Origin: Isochrysis galbana
Taxonomy: Eukaryota > Haptophyta > Isochrysidales > Isochrysidaceae
Length of the DNA: 64,000 bases
Direction of reading: 5' to 3'
NCBI GenBank assembly: GCA_018136815.1
Contig: JADDIW010000087.1
Location: forward strand, 69,501 to 133,500
Both the position numbers and the translations under genes were made by a program. Shown piece after piece: positions 21,520-33,039 of this stretch. Each line of letters begins with the position of its first letter. The first letter of the stretch is position 1. The notes below the pieces were generated by a model that saw nothing but the letters and a program-made list of their open reading frames with translations, ran no database searches and was not told where the DNA came from.

Positions 21520-21937
21520 GAAGTTTTGAGTTCGCGTTCGTCCTTTTTTGTTTACCACCTACTTGTTCCTTCCTGATGGCTGCTGATGGCTGATGGCCTC
21601 CGAGGCGACGAGGATCGAGAGGAAAGCTTTGCTCTTGGAAGTCGGGAGGATGCAATGCGGAGTGGAATCGCCCACCATCTCCGTCCCGGTCTCGTCTAGC
21701 TCGGCCTCGCCGAGGCTGTGCCTCGCCGCGAGATTCGGCGAGATCTTCGACTCTCTCCCGGCGAGATGCGGCGAGATGCGGCGAGATGTGGCGAGATGCG
21801 GTCGCCTCTCAACTCTCTCTCTCTCCCGAAGTTCGCGTTCCGGCCGGCCTCTGGACTCTCGACGAGAGGAGACTGAGAGAGAGAGAGAGGAAGAGGGAGG
21901 GAGAGAGACAAAAGAGGGAGAGAAGAGAGAGAGATTT

Positions 21938-22031
<94 letters not shown>

Positions 22032-22374
22032 TCCCTGTTTCTCTCTCCCTGTTTCTCTCTCTCTGTTCCTCTCTCTTCTCTTTCCCTCCCACTCTCCTTC
22101 TCCCCTTACCCCCCGCCCTCTCTCTCTAAAAAAGGGGAGGTCGTCGTCGCCGTCGGTCGGTCAATCTGCACCCACCCACCGCGTGAGATATATTTATCAC
22201 TCCCCACTACGTATCGAGAGGGAGGCGAGACGAGTTGGCTAAACCCTATTTGCTCATCGAGAGTAAGTAAGTAGGAGAAGGAGAACTGAGAAGTAGTGTG
22301 GTTCGATCCGTGGGACTCGAGAGTGAAGAAGAGAGAGGAAGAGAGAGAGAGGGAGGGAGACAGGAGGGAGACAG

Positions 22375-22438
<64 letters not shown>

Positions 22439-22650
22439 GAGGAAGAGAGAGAGAGAGAGAGACGAGAGAGAGAGACGAGAGAGAGAGAGACGAGAGAAGA
22501 GAGGTCAGGCCGGCCTCTCAGAACTGAATGGGCCCCAGCCGCACTCTCCTCGTATTCCGCACTCATCGAGGAGAGAGAGAGGAATGAATAGATGAAGGAA
22601 TCGATCGGAAGACAAAGACTTTCTTCGCCTTCACTGTTTCAGCGCATCGG
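21520..22650 (+). repeat. GA microsatellites
   Basis: (GA)n runs occupy about 21949-22029 and 22379-22428 within a purine-rich tract. Near 21770, GCGAGATGCG/GCGAGATGTG is repeated four times. This lies just upstream of the histidine-kinase-like gene. No gene seen. Confidence 0.9.
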
Positions 22651-22754
22651 CCGCGGTGCTCTCCGCCCCCTCCCCCCCGCACCCTCTCTCTCCCCGCAGC
22701 CCCCTCCCCCTCTCCCCGGTCTTCCCTCCGGCCTCCGTCCCGTGGGGGCCCCCC

Positions 22755-24432
22755 ATGCCATTCCCCCGCCCTCACGCATCCTCCTCCGCCCACGCCGAAC
22801 CCTCCCACGGCTTCTGCGCCACGCGCTCCATTGTCCCTGCCGCCGTCGCCGCCTTCATCTTTCCCCCCTCCCTTCGCCATGCTGCTCCAGGGCGGGCGCT
22901 TGAGAGTTCATTCCACCCTGTCTTTGCCCATTTCTTCATCCGTTTCCGGCGAGCCTACTCTTGCCTGTCCGCCTTTTTGATTGCCGTCTTCGCCGCGCTC
23001 TCCACTTCCGTCTACGCGAGAGGCTTCGCGTGGCTGGTGTGTGCCATGCTTGGCGCATGTGTGATTGGCTCGTCGGGTGCGATCCAGCCACCCCGCCCAA
23101 ACTCGATTGCTTGGGTCGCCCTCCGCCCTTCTCACATTTACTTCCCTGTCCTTGTCGGCCTGAACGCGCACTTTGCAAAGCCGCCGCCGATGTCAGAGGG
23201 AATGACGTTTCATCCAGTCGCACTTGCTTTCGCCATCATTGCCTACCATTTAATGCTAGCGATGCGCAACTTCATGCTGCTCGACCGCGCACTCACCGGT
23301 GTGATGATCGCATCGGTGCACATTATGACACCAATATTCGCCACAGGGTGGCGTGAGCCCGTCATCTTCATTGGCGCCAATGTCATCGGCTTCCTCACCG
23401 GCATGCATTTCACCTTAAGCCAGCAAAAGCTGATGGCGATGATTGACGAGATAGAGCTACAACGGCGGGCTGATGTACGCCTCTACCATGTGATCAAGGG
23501 TAAATGCGGCAGTGCTGCAATGCTTCTTTCCGTCGCTCGCCGACTCGAGGAGGGCCGCTGTTTGGCGCCTAGTAAAGGCTCCCTCGACGCCTTGAGCAGC
23601 CTCGCACTCATCTCCAACATCTCTGACATGGCCGGCGAAGCTGCAGAATGGTGTGCGCGCCATCCCTCGATCCTACGCCTGTATGTGTCTCGTCATCGCC
23701 TGTAACGCAATTCCCTCATTACCAACATCAGGTGTCAGTTGCGCCAGTTCTATACTCAGCTTGACGCTGGCCAGTTCACCATGGAGATGGAGCCCGTGCA
23801 GCTACGCGCGTTGCTCACCATGCAGATGGGTGTCGAGGGCACCGTTGATGCGCCGGCAAATGTGGTTACCGATCCCACCCTGGTCCGACTGCTTGTGCGT
23901 GAAGGAATTTCTAACGCCATCAACCATGGACGGCCCAGCGCACCTATAAAGCTCAAAGCTGAGCTGGTCATGGACGAGCAGTCCAACTGTCCGGTATCGC
24001 ACTCACTCCATATTTCCATCGTCAACTTCAAGAAGCCTGCTTCACCACGCTTGACAGCTGCTGAGTGCAAGCACCTTTTCGATGGAAATAAGCAACCCGC
24101 ACAACTATGCGCAAACGTGACGCGGAGGTGAGGACCAATGGGGGGTGCGCCCTGACAGTGTCGCCTCGCTACAGTTCTCATGTGCACCCTATTCGACACG
24201 TGAAAACGCTTACTCTCACCGAGTTTTTCGTGTGTCTGCTCTCAGTGACGGCTTCGGCCTGGCGGGGGTGCGTCGCGCGGTCCACCTCGTGGGTGGCGAC
24301 GCTTGGCTTCACATTGACGAGGAGATGACGACCTTTCACCTGAGGTTGCCTGCTGCACCATACGTTCCGCCCGATTCAAGTATGCACGAGCAGGTGGCGA
24401 CATGGCAATGTAGCCGGAAAGACCGCGGCTGA
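22755..24432 (+). CDS. membrane histidine-kinase-like protein, 3 exons
   Basis: Exons 22755-23680, 23732-24127 and 24246-24432 join in frame (donors GTATGT and GTGAGG, acceptors ATCAG and CTCAG) to give 502 residues. Residues ~70-225 contain five or six hydrophobic helices (for example LSAFLIAVFAALSTSVY, VALAFAIIAYHLMLAM, PVIFIGANVIGFLTGMHF). A dimerisation-type helix follows with His245 in RLYHVIKGKCGSAAMLLSVA, a plausible phosphoacceptor. An HATPase domain carries an N-box (VREGISNAINHG, 364-375), a reduced G1 region (LFDGNKQP) and a clear G2 box SDGFGLAGVRRAV (441-453) followed by TTFHLRLP. It should act as a membrane sensor kinase. G1 is degenerate, so it may be regulatory rather than active. 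No receiver domain is attached. The start is the first in-frame ATG after a CT-rich stretch. Confidence 0.8.
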
Positions 24433-24789
24433 ATGCGTGGCAGGGTAGGCAAATTGTGGATATCTTGTAAACTATGGTGAAGGTGAAGGTGGATTCGGCG
24501 CATCGACGATTTCGGGGCATCACTAGACTGGGGGGGCGAGGGATAGCAAGGAATATACTACTATGAGTTTTTCGATTTTCTTGCTTCTTAATATTCTCAC
24601 CTCGCGCGCGGCCATGGGCGTATTCCTTGCAGCCACGCCCACTTCCCTTCCTACTCCCTCCTCCTGCCTTGCGGCGCGTCCCCACGTGCTCTACTTTGGG
24701 GCCCGGGAGTCGGGGCTTCCGGGGATGGGCGGCGTGTACCGGACCTCGATGGTCTAAATCACTCACCAAGAACACGGAGGACCCCTCGC

Positions 24790-25132
24790 CAACCACACCC
24801 CTCGTAACACGACTCGCCCTACTCGGGATCGAGCTGGGCAATGAATCCCCGAACCCGCACAAACTTGGCGAGGTTCGTGGGCTGAACGAGGAGATCGCAC
24901 ATGCCAGATCGACACGAACCCCAACGCGAAAGGCGTCATTCGACGCTATCAAACACGACGAGAAAATGACAAAGGAATTCTTCCGCCGATTCCAGTCCAA
25001 AACAACAAACCAAGCCATACCGGAGTTGTTCGTAACCGACAACTGGGATGCCCCAGGCGAACCCAACAGAACCACAACCACGAACGACAACGAGATCCGA
25101 AACCAGCGTAGGAAATATTACAAATGGCTCTA
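24790..25132 (+). pseudogene. LINE fragment (endonuclease-RT linker)
   Basis: The frame LALLGIEL...KASFDAIKHDEKMTKEF...IPELFVTDNWDAPG...RKYYKWL aligns along its length with residues in the LINE at 55364-57660 (matching region about 57075-57392). It ends at a stop and lacks the endonuclease and reverse transcriptase. A 5' and 3' truncated copy. Confidence 0.8.
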
Positions 25133-25648
25133 GCGGTCTGGACGCTGGCGCTCGTGAGCCAAGTGTCGATGGCCCCAGCGTTGAGAAGATGGAAGTCGGT
25201 GGCAAGGTCGGGCGAGGGCGAATTTTGCGAGGGACGGGTCGCGGTGGTTAGGGCGGGTGCGTGTGTGGCCTAGGGGGTCGTATGCGCGCACTACGAGGTG
25301 CACAGAGGGCTGCGCAGATGACATCTTGCCTTCAGCAGGCAGACGATCAATCTCGGGCGGCCGACGAGTGGGGCGGATCAATAAGGAATCCGGTGGGATG
25401 AATACTCCGTTTCAAAATACGTCTATCACTCTCGCGACGGGCGCCGCGGTTCTTTACCGGTAGAGCCCCGGAGCGTGTGCAAGGGAGGGGCGAGGGGGGA
25501 GGAGAATTGCACCATTTTCTGGCGAAACTTATCGTGGCGGCAGGTGGCCCCCCAAGGAGTTTTGTTGTTATGGGCTTTGGAAAATGGTCAAAAAATGTCA
25601 CCCCCCCCCCCTATTAGTACTCAAGAGCCCTGTTTGACCGTTCCATCA

Positions 25649-26010
25649 AGGCGTACGGGCAGGTGCGCTGCTAAGGAGTGTCGTGATAGTACCGGGCTAG
25701 TGGGAATAGTGGCACTATATAGTGGTAGTAAAAAAAATATTTTTGAGGGTGTCCGCTAAGCTACTAGAGACACACACTCTCCCGCGTTCCTGCCGCCATC
25801 GCCTATACCCCTGCCTCTGCTCCCCCTCCCGCTCCCTCCCTCGTTCCTTTTCTTCGGTTTTGGGGGGTCGGCCCAGGTGCACTACTTTGGGCCTAGCATT
25901 GGGGGGATGGGTGGGACAGGCGCCTTTTGTGTTTGTCTTCGGTGGCCTCGGGCCAAGTCTATCCCTGTGTGGGGGAGTAGTGGTACTAACACTCAATTAT
26001 TTAATGAGTG
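25649..26010 (+). repeat. dispersed repeat family (second copy)
   Basis: Matches 5715-5800 at 25650-25720 and again at 25972-26008. Between them, CTCGTTCCTTTTCTTCGGTTT and a GGTGCACTACTTTGGGCCTAG block resemble sequences near 19585 and 24690. No gene is supported between 25133 and 26287. Confidence 0.55.
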
Positions 26011-26287
26011 TAATTGATTGAGCCCTACTGTACAAGTTGGTTGCAATGCTCGCGCAGTTGTGAAAAGCTGCATGAGTGTGCATGTGTTTATGCTTGATCG
26101 CCTTGCCAACTATCAGCACCAGTACCCGTTGCGATATATCAGCACATCCGCACCGCTTATTGCCGGGACCCTGCTGGGAGTGGAACTGGCGTGACGGCCG
26201 CGTAGAGCTTGAGGCACACGCGGTGTGTCCACTGCGCCGCACCGTCTCCAGTCTAATAGGGTGTCCGGAATCTGCCACTACGAGAGC

Positions 26288-27143
26288 TTACAGAGTCTGC
26301 GTGCCCCCCTCGTCCTCTTCGTCCTCGGGTAGGTCGAACGTGAGATAGCGCTTCTTTTTGGGCTGCGCCCCGCCCAAGCAACACCTGTAGCCGGCGTAGA
26401 GGAACAACCAGAATATCCCCAGGAGCACCTGCGGCCCAGCGGGCGGGTAACCGGCGTGATCGTGGGGCGCAAGGACAGGCCGCGACGCGCGCCCACCGCC
26501 AGGGCGCCCTTGCCAGGGGTAAGGGCCAGTCGAGCGGGCGCATCTCACCAATAGGGCCGGCACCCAGCCGACGTCAATCGGCGGTGGCGAAGCAGGCGGC
26601 AACGACGGCGGTTCCGGTGGCGGAGCGCTCGGTGGCGGTAGTGGCGAGGGCGAGGGTGGCGGCGGGAGCGGCGCAGGCGGCGGCGGTAGGGGCGGCAAGG
26701 GCGGTTCGGGTGGAGGCGGCGCCCCCGGCACGGGAGGCGCGCCGGGCGGCGGCGACGGCGTTGGAGGCGGCGGGGTGGCTGGCGGCGCGGGCGGAGGCGC
26801 AGGCGGTGAGGGCATCACGCAATCGAGAGCGTCGCCCGGGCAGCACCGATCGTACCCAACTCCATCGCACCGACCCCACCTGCACAGCGTGAACTGCACT
26901 GGCGAAATGACTGGGAAGACGTAGGCCGACTCGCACGCGTCGGCCTTGCGCATGTTGCTGGCGGAGGACGGGCAGCGGTGAGGGCCACGGGGGGTTAAGC
27001 ACCAGGGCGGGTGGAGAGGGAAAGGAAGGGTGACGCGGACCACTGGGCACGCACGGCAGCGCACAGGAGGCAATACTCAGCCGAACGGTCCAGTGTGTGG
27101 TAATAGTCGGAGACTGGGTACTGATCGGCGAGGTTACTCCGGC
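26288..27143 (-). CDS. Pro-rich single-pass membrane protein, 5' end uncertain
   Basis: Three exons join in frame: 27143-27065, 26957-26549 and 26428-26288. The last intron (26429-26548, GTGAGA...CCGCAG) restores a clean membrane helix, VGWVPALLVLLGIFWLFLYA, that the unspliced frame breaks. Order of parts: a Cys-containing ectodomain (FTLCRWGRCDGVGYDRCC), a stalk of about 80 residues that is almost only Pro, Ala and Ser, the helix, then a basic then acidic tail (QPKKKRYLTFDLPEDEEDEG). The first exon begins after a pyrimidine-rich acceptor (TTTTACAG), so more exons lie upstream and the signal peptide was not found. Family unknown; probably a cell-surface or cell-wall protein. Confidence 0.55.
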
Positions 27144-27199
27144 CTGTAAAAGTGGACGCGGGGGCACATGTGAAGAACTGCTCCTCACGCCGAGCGCCT

Positions 27200-28766
27200 A
27201 TCCGCGGCCCGTTCACCATCGCCTTGTGAAGCCTGCTCCCCCCACCTCAACCCCTAAAGTTGTCACCGCCTACTCCCCCACCTCTGGCCACCACCCCTGC
27301 CTTTTCTCATCAGCGGCGCCAGCTTGGCTTCACAGCCGCTTGCAATGTTCTCACAGCCGCTGCACACTTTCTTCTATGCCGCTCCTTACAACCTGCCGCC
27401 CCGAATCGTCCCCTCTGCACAGCCACCACGGGGCGATTCGAATTTGCACCCCGTCCCCTTCTCCCCGTCTCAACACACCACTCCCCCCGTCCTACTTCAA
27501 GATTCCTTCTCGTCCGACCTGCCTCGCCCTCGCTCTGTCACAATTCCATGTGGCTCGGTAATCGGTCCCTATGCCATTCTCGGTGCCCCTCCTCCCTGTC
27601 TTCTCGCCCCATGGGCAAGCCGGCTTGTGCAGCACGCAAGTGCTCGCTGCTTCCCCCCAATCTCCCGCCCCCTGTCGCTCTCCCGATCCCAAACGCAAGT
27701 TGTCTATATCCACGCACCCGCCCACCTTTCCCTCCATCCCACCCCTCTCCCTCCTCTCCCTTCCTCTTGTTTCAGCTCTCCCATCTCCTCTCTCGTATCA
27801 GACCGCGGTGCGTGACTTTTGACCTCGCTCACTCCTTCAGCCCGTGCGTCCCTAACTCACGTTGCTGTTCCCTCGCGCATGCTCTCGCAGCATCCCGCCG
27901 ACCCCCTCCTTCCCTCTCTCCCTTTCGCTCTACCTCTTTCTTTCTCTCTCTTTCTCCCCCCCCCCTCTCCCCCCCCCCCCCCCTCTTCCTCTCTCGCTCT
28001 CGCTCTCTCCCTCTCCCTCTCTCCCTCTCTCTCCCTCACTCTCCCTCTCTCTCCCCCTCTTACCCCTCCCCGCCCCCTCTCCCTTCCCCGCTCCCCCCTC
28101 CTCCTCCGCCCCCCTCTCCCCTCCGCCGCCCCCCCTCCCTCTCCCTCTCTCTCCCTGCCTCCCCCCCACCCACCCTTTGCCTCGCCCTCGCTGCCTCCTC
28201 TCTCCCTCTCTCTCTCCCTTCCCCCCCCTCCCCCTCCCGAAGCCTCCCCACTCTCTCCTCTCCTCTCGCCTCACGGCTCCGCCATCCTCCCTCCTCTCCC
28301 CGGTCCCCCGTCCCCCTCCCCCACCCGGTCCCCTCGCACTCACCGAGCGTGTGCGTCAGCTCGGTGCACTTGGGCACCGCCATCCCCTCTCTCTCTCTCT
28401 CTCTCTCCCCCCCCTCTTTCTCTCTGCCCCTCTCACGCGGCTTCGTTTTCTTCTCATAAACGGCAAATACTTTCTCATTCCGGGGCCCAATCTCTCCTCG
28501 TCCTCGCCACCGCTCTCTCCAACTCTCTCTCGATCACCGCGCGGAGTATCTTTTGAGAAAGCCTCCTTCTTTCACGTTAACGACCATCTCCTTTTCTCCC
28601 TCTCCCTGGGATCTCTCTCTCTTTTCTCTCTCTCTCCCCCCCCTCTCTCTCTCCCCGCCAACCTCCTTTGTTTTTATTTTCTACGCCCCGCTACATTTCA
28701 CACCCACAGTCTCTCATCATCAGAGTCTTTCACAAGAATTTCATAGTCGTAAGGATTCCCTCTCTA

Positions 28767-28865
<99 letters not shown>

Positions 28866-28985
28866 TCTTCTCTCTCCCTGTCCTCTCCCGCCCTCCCTCT
28901 CCCGCCCTCTCTCTCCCTCCCTCTCTCTCTCTCTCTTGTCTCTCTGTATGTTTTCTTCTCTTTTCGCTCTCTCTACTCTCTCTTC
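27200..28985 (+). repeat. CT-rich low-complexity region with (CT)n
   Basis: The plus strand is C/T-dominated throughout, with C-runs near 27957 and 27971 and a pure (CT)n run at about 28769-28860. Long open frames here are compositional. Confidence 0.85.
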
Positions 28986-29415
28986 CCTAGATGTGAAAAA
29001 CAGCGGGTGAGGTCTAGAAAGACATTAAAAACAGCTGTTTTTGGGAATCGAAAAAAAACAGTCAAAAACAGTGCGAAAAACAGTGGGGCCACATATATCG
29101 CAGGGGGGCCTTTCCCCCCGCGCGCGGAACGCCTCCGCCTCCGCTCCTCCGCCTCCGCGTCCTACGCATACGTAGGCCGCCGCCGCCGCTGCCCCCTCCC
29201 CTCCCCTCGGCCGATGGCGAGCCGCTATCGGTGTTCAATCCCAAGCCCACGCACGCGTCGCCACGCTCGCGCGCGCCGCGCACGGGCGGCCCCAGCCCCA
29301 GCCCCGCCCAAAAAAAACAGTGGAAAAAACGGAGGGCGTTTGAAAAACAGTGAAAAACACTGTTTTTGTTTTTGGCCTCCGAAAAAAAACACTGTTTCTG
29401 TCTTTCACATCTAGG
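28986..29415. mobile_element. 430-bp hAT-type MITE
   Basis: Terminal inverted repeats CCTAGATGTGAAAAACAG (28986-29003) and, in reverse complement, CCTAGATGTGAAAGACAG (29398-29415), 17 of 18 matching. The flanks CTCTCTTC and CTCTCTCC would be an 8-bp target duplication with one change, though the CT-rich context weakens that. AAAAACAG/CTGTTTTT motifs fill both ends; the centre is GC-rich. The first eight bases of the terminal repeat are the same as in the MITE at 17763. Confidence 0.85.
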
Positions 29416-30624
29416 CTCTCTCCCTCTCTCTCTCCCTCTCTCTCTTGTCTTCGGTCCTCTCCTCTCGCGCGCCCACCGGCCACCAGCAAGCCAACCGATT
29501 CTTTCTTTCACATAATCGCCCGTTCCTTTCCCTTACACAAGAGCCTCCCTCGCGCCTCGCGGTGCCTCCTTCCATCACCATGTCTCTTCTCCCACCCCGT
29601 CCTTCATTTACGCGAATTCGTGGGAGATCCCTATTTTTATCTTGCCGTATGGCGGGGAACACATGCCCATGGCCCCTTACAGTCTTCTTACAGTAGGGGC
29701 GCACCATTAAGAAAACAGAGAATTTTGTCCTCTATACTTTCCTTAGCGCTCGGCGCTCGGCCGCGAGACCATAGGAGTTTCTTAAGCTGGGTTTCTTGCC
29801 CGGTTTGCCGAGAGCTACAATGTGTATAGAGGTTTCTTAGCGTGCTGCTTTCTTGTGATGGTGACCGGTGGCGCTTGTTATTGCTTGTTGTTGTTGTCCC
29901 CTAGTTTCTTGCTACTTGCTACGGCGGTTATGCTTTTCGGTGTGCGTCGTTTTCTGTGTCGTACTTTTGCTCGTGCCATGGCTGCTATCTATCCCGTGTC
30001 CTTGTTTTCGATCGTATAGGTATGTTTCGCCGCTCTAGGCGAGCCTCAGGCGCTAAGTTGTTCCACAGGTACCGGTCCCAGCAAAACAACAGGGCCGGCC
30101 TCTGGCCATGCCGCCTGCACCTCCTCTCTCCCCGGGCTCCATCTGGTACGCCCGAGGCAGACCTTTGGAAATATGGCACGGGCGACGGAGCTCATAACCC
30201 CGTCGTTTGCCAACCATACATTCGTTTTCTTTGCGAAGGCGGTAGTGGCGGGGTGTGGTAACGACCCAAAAGTCCACCGCCGCCTCCGCACGATGAAAAT
30301 TTGTTCTCCGTCCGGCCCAGTAGGTCGCCGGCGGGGCCCACGTCCGCGCGGTTACCCCGCTACCAGTCCAGGGTAGTGAACATCGCTCGACGCATCGCGC
30401 GTTCTGAGGCCAGAATTCAGCGCACGCATCATGGGGGGCATGCCAGGAGGATGGGTGGTTCCTCCCCCATGGCAGGGGAGGAGTGGAGAGAAGGGGGGGC
30501 TCGTGCCCCCAAATGGGTCAACCAAGTATAAACTTAGTTGCAAGATTATACTAGTAATACTACTAGTTCCCAGCTTCGCCTTCTCCGCCACGTCAGCACC
30601 AAACGTGCTAGTCACCGGCCCACA
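29416..30624. other. spacer with dispersed repeats
   Basis: Contains the peptide fragment DGAHNPVVCQPYIRFLCEGG at about 30183-30245 (see 3826) and, at 30430-30540, the second copy of the ~100-bp repeat ending in the AAGTATAAACTTAGTT palindrome (30519-30540). A hydrophobic frame at 29822-30019 has no family signal. Confidence 0.5.
30519..30540. repeat. AAGTATAAACTTAGTT palindromic motif, copy 3
   Basis: CAACCAAGTATAAACTTAGTTG, a palindrome with one mismatch, ends the repeat block that also occurs at 4945. Confidence 0.6.
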
Positions 30625-33026
30625 CTAGAAACGACGTGCTGCGAGCGCGCCGGCGACGAAGCCGGCGGCAATGGCGGCGGTGGCAACAGCCCATGGGGAG
30701 GGCGTGGCGAGCGCGGTTGCTGAGGCATCGCCCGCCTTGGTGGCATTAGCGAGCGCTCGCAGGCGCGAGGAGGGCCCCTTCGCGGGGAAGTAGCCGTACT
30801 GCTCAACCATGTGCGAGACGATCTACAGTGGCGATCGCAGGATGGGTGGCCGCAGCCGGTGGGCGCGATCCATGACTTGAAGCAGCCCGGTGGCAGCAGG
30901 GACAGCTAAGCGATGGGCGTTGGCTTACCAGCCAGTCGACAAGCGAATCGAGCTCGGTGAGCGTGTGCTCTTCCATCTCGTAGAGGGCGATCTTGCCCCC
31001 TAGGCGGCAGCCCTTCTCCTGAGGAGGGCGGTCGCGGCGAAGCTGGCGTGGGCACACGGCTGCAAGGTACGCGGCTAGGCGCCCACGCACTGTGTGCAGG
31101 CAGCCAGGCGGCAGCGGGCGGGCGCACCTCCATGATTGCCCGCGTGGTGAAGTAGAAGGCGCCATTCTCAATGAGCTCGCCATCCCAATCCTACGGCGAT
31201 GCGAGCAGTGGGCTCAAATCTCAAAGTCGGCGGACCACAGGCAGCCCGAACCATCTTGCATGGTTGCGTGAGGCGGGTGTACCTGGCGACGCGGCCGGCG
31301 GAGCGGCTCGTAATTCTTGGCAGACGCAACGCCCTTTTCGTCGACCGACCAGAGGAAGCGGTGCGTGCGGACGGCGGTGACAAGGCTGTCCGCTCCTGCG
31401 GACAGGGGCGGTGGTGCAGCGATGAGGATGACATCGGAAAGCACACCGACGAGACTCCCGGTCGACTCCCAGTCCGTGAACAGTCAATGGGCGCGTCGTA
31501 CCCGCTTTCTGCATGGCGCGCAGGGCGCCGCTAAAGTCGTCGGGCGTCAGCAGTGGCGAAGTTGCCTGCGCGAGCAAGGGGGAGGAACCGAAACACTCGT
31601 TAGGCGCGTGGCGGCAACACCACGACGGAGGACTTGCTGCGGCTCCGCGTGGGCGGCGACCCAGCGTAGCCATCGGAGGCGGGCTGGCGGCTACCCACCT
31701 GAATGAGGCAGAGGATGTCGTAGTCAGGGTGCGCCTTGACAAAGTCGACCATCGCCGACTCGGTGGAAGCGGTATTGGTGGCGGTCTCCGCGGCGCGCCG
31801 GTGCACCTGGCGGACGGCGACAGACAGAGAGGAGGGTGGACGACCCGTGAGAGGTGGGCGGGTTCACACGCCACCTGGCGCCACCGCTGGAGCGTTGAGC
31901 CGCCGCGCACCTTGGCACCACAGGCGAGCGCGGTCTCCGCGATCGAGTCGTCGTCGGTTGAGACCCAGACCTGGGATAGTGGGGAGGCGAGTCGAGGCGG
32001 GGAACAGCGCGTCGAGTTTGGTAGCTGAACCCAAGAGGGGCCATCTGAGAATGAGTGCGGCGGGCGGACAAAGAGAGGGAGGCCGTGCCGCGAAGGTCAC
32101 GCAAGGGGCGCGTCACGACCTTGTGTCGCAAAGAGCGAGGCGCACCTCGGCGAAGATGCCCGAGTCAAGTGCAGGCTGAATAACCTATTAAGGTGAAGCC
32201 GGATGGTAGGTCTCAGCGAAGTGGGCGCAAGAGGGGCGAGCGGGTGAGGTGGAAGGTGGCGCCATGGTGCCCGGGAAGAGCACAGAGACCGCCCCGCCTC
32301 AATCCCCACGTCCTTTGCTTGCTCGCTCGCATGGCTGATCACCCACAGTTGTACGATCGCTTGTGACACCAACGAGCAGTTTTTTGCCCGTCTCTCATGC
32401 GCATTCCACCAAAACCCCACGCCCAGCAACTTCCCCTGACTGCCTCGCCCCCTGGGTGTCCGCCTCATTAAACTGCCAATCCGGAGTCGGCCCGCTTCCT
32501 TCTCTGCACCCTGTTCGCCGAGACTCACTGAATTTCTCGACTCCCTGTAACGAGGGCCCGCCCATGCCAACTTCTGACCCTCACTGTCAACACACCTTGC
32601 CTTCCGATTTCATCGCTCCCCCCGCGACGCCTTATCCACTTGCCTCCCTCCGCCGGTCCATCTAGCTCCTTCTCCACATATCCGCCTCACCCTCGACTGC
32701 TCCAGCATTTGGGCCGGGGGAAGAGGGGTTGTCGGGTGCCACATATCCCGCTGCGTCCCTTTCCCTCCCTTCTCCTCCCTCCCCCTCTCTCCCGCCCCCC
32801 GATCCCTGTTCCTCCCGTTCCCCTGCCCCTGCCCGACGCCCCTAAAGACGCACCCAACGCCCTTGTCCCCCACCCCCTTCCCTCCCTCTTCCCCCACCCC
32901 CCTCCCCCCTCCTCCCCAGCGCCGCACCCAGTCGATCAGCGGCCGGCCCGCCAGAGGCTTGATGTTCTTCTTGGGGATGGAGACCGAGCCTCCTCTCGCG
33001 GGGATGAGGGCCACCACACGGGCCAT
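30625..33026 (-). CDS. neuA: CMP-sialate (CMP-Kdn-type) synthetase, 9 exons
   Basis: Activates a nonulosonic acid with CTP. Exons on the minus strand: 33026-32928, 32184-32146, 31970-31911, 31806-31699, 31565-31502, 31395-31283, 31190-31128, 31018-30929 and 30822-30625, all GT-AG, giving 277 residues. The N-terminus, VVALIPARGGSVSIPKKNIK, is the CTP-binding signature, with Val15 where family members usually have Lys. Next come VWVSTDDDSIAETA (47-60), ETATNTASTESAMVDFVKAH (73-92), LIQATSPLLTPDD (100-112), RTHRFLWSVDEK, NYEPLRRPRRQ, ENGAFYFTTRAIME and GGKIALYEMEEHTLTELDS, covering the whole fold. The last exon adds an extension ending in a hydrophobic helix (WAVATAAIAAGFVAGALAARR, within 256-276) and looks like a tail anchor. 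Intron 1 is 743 bases and CT-rich. A Kdn pathway is known in the haptophyte Prymnesium parvum. Sialic-acid and Kdn use cannot be told apart here. Confidence 0.93.
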
Positions 33027-33039
33027 CCAGGGGCTCTAT

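Noticed and set aside
27260-28746. Long Ser/Pro/Leu ORFs in the CT-rich region
   Set aside because: Compositional; three overlapping frames, no domain, no splice-consistent extension.
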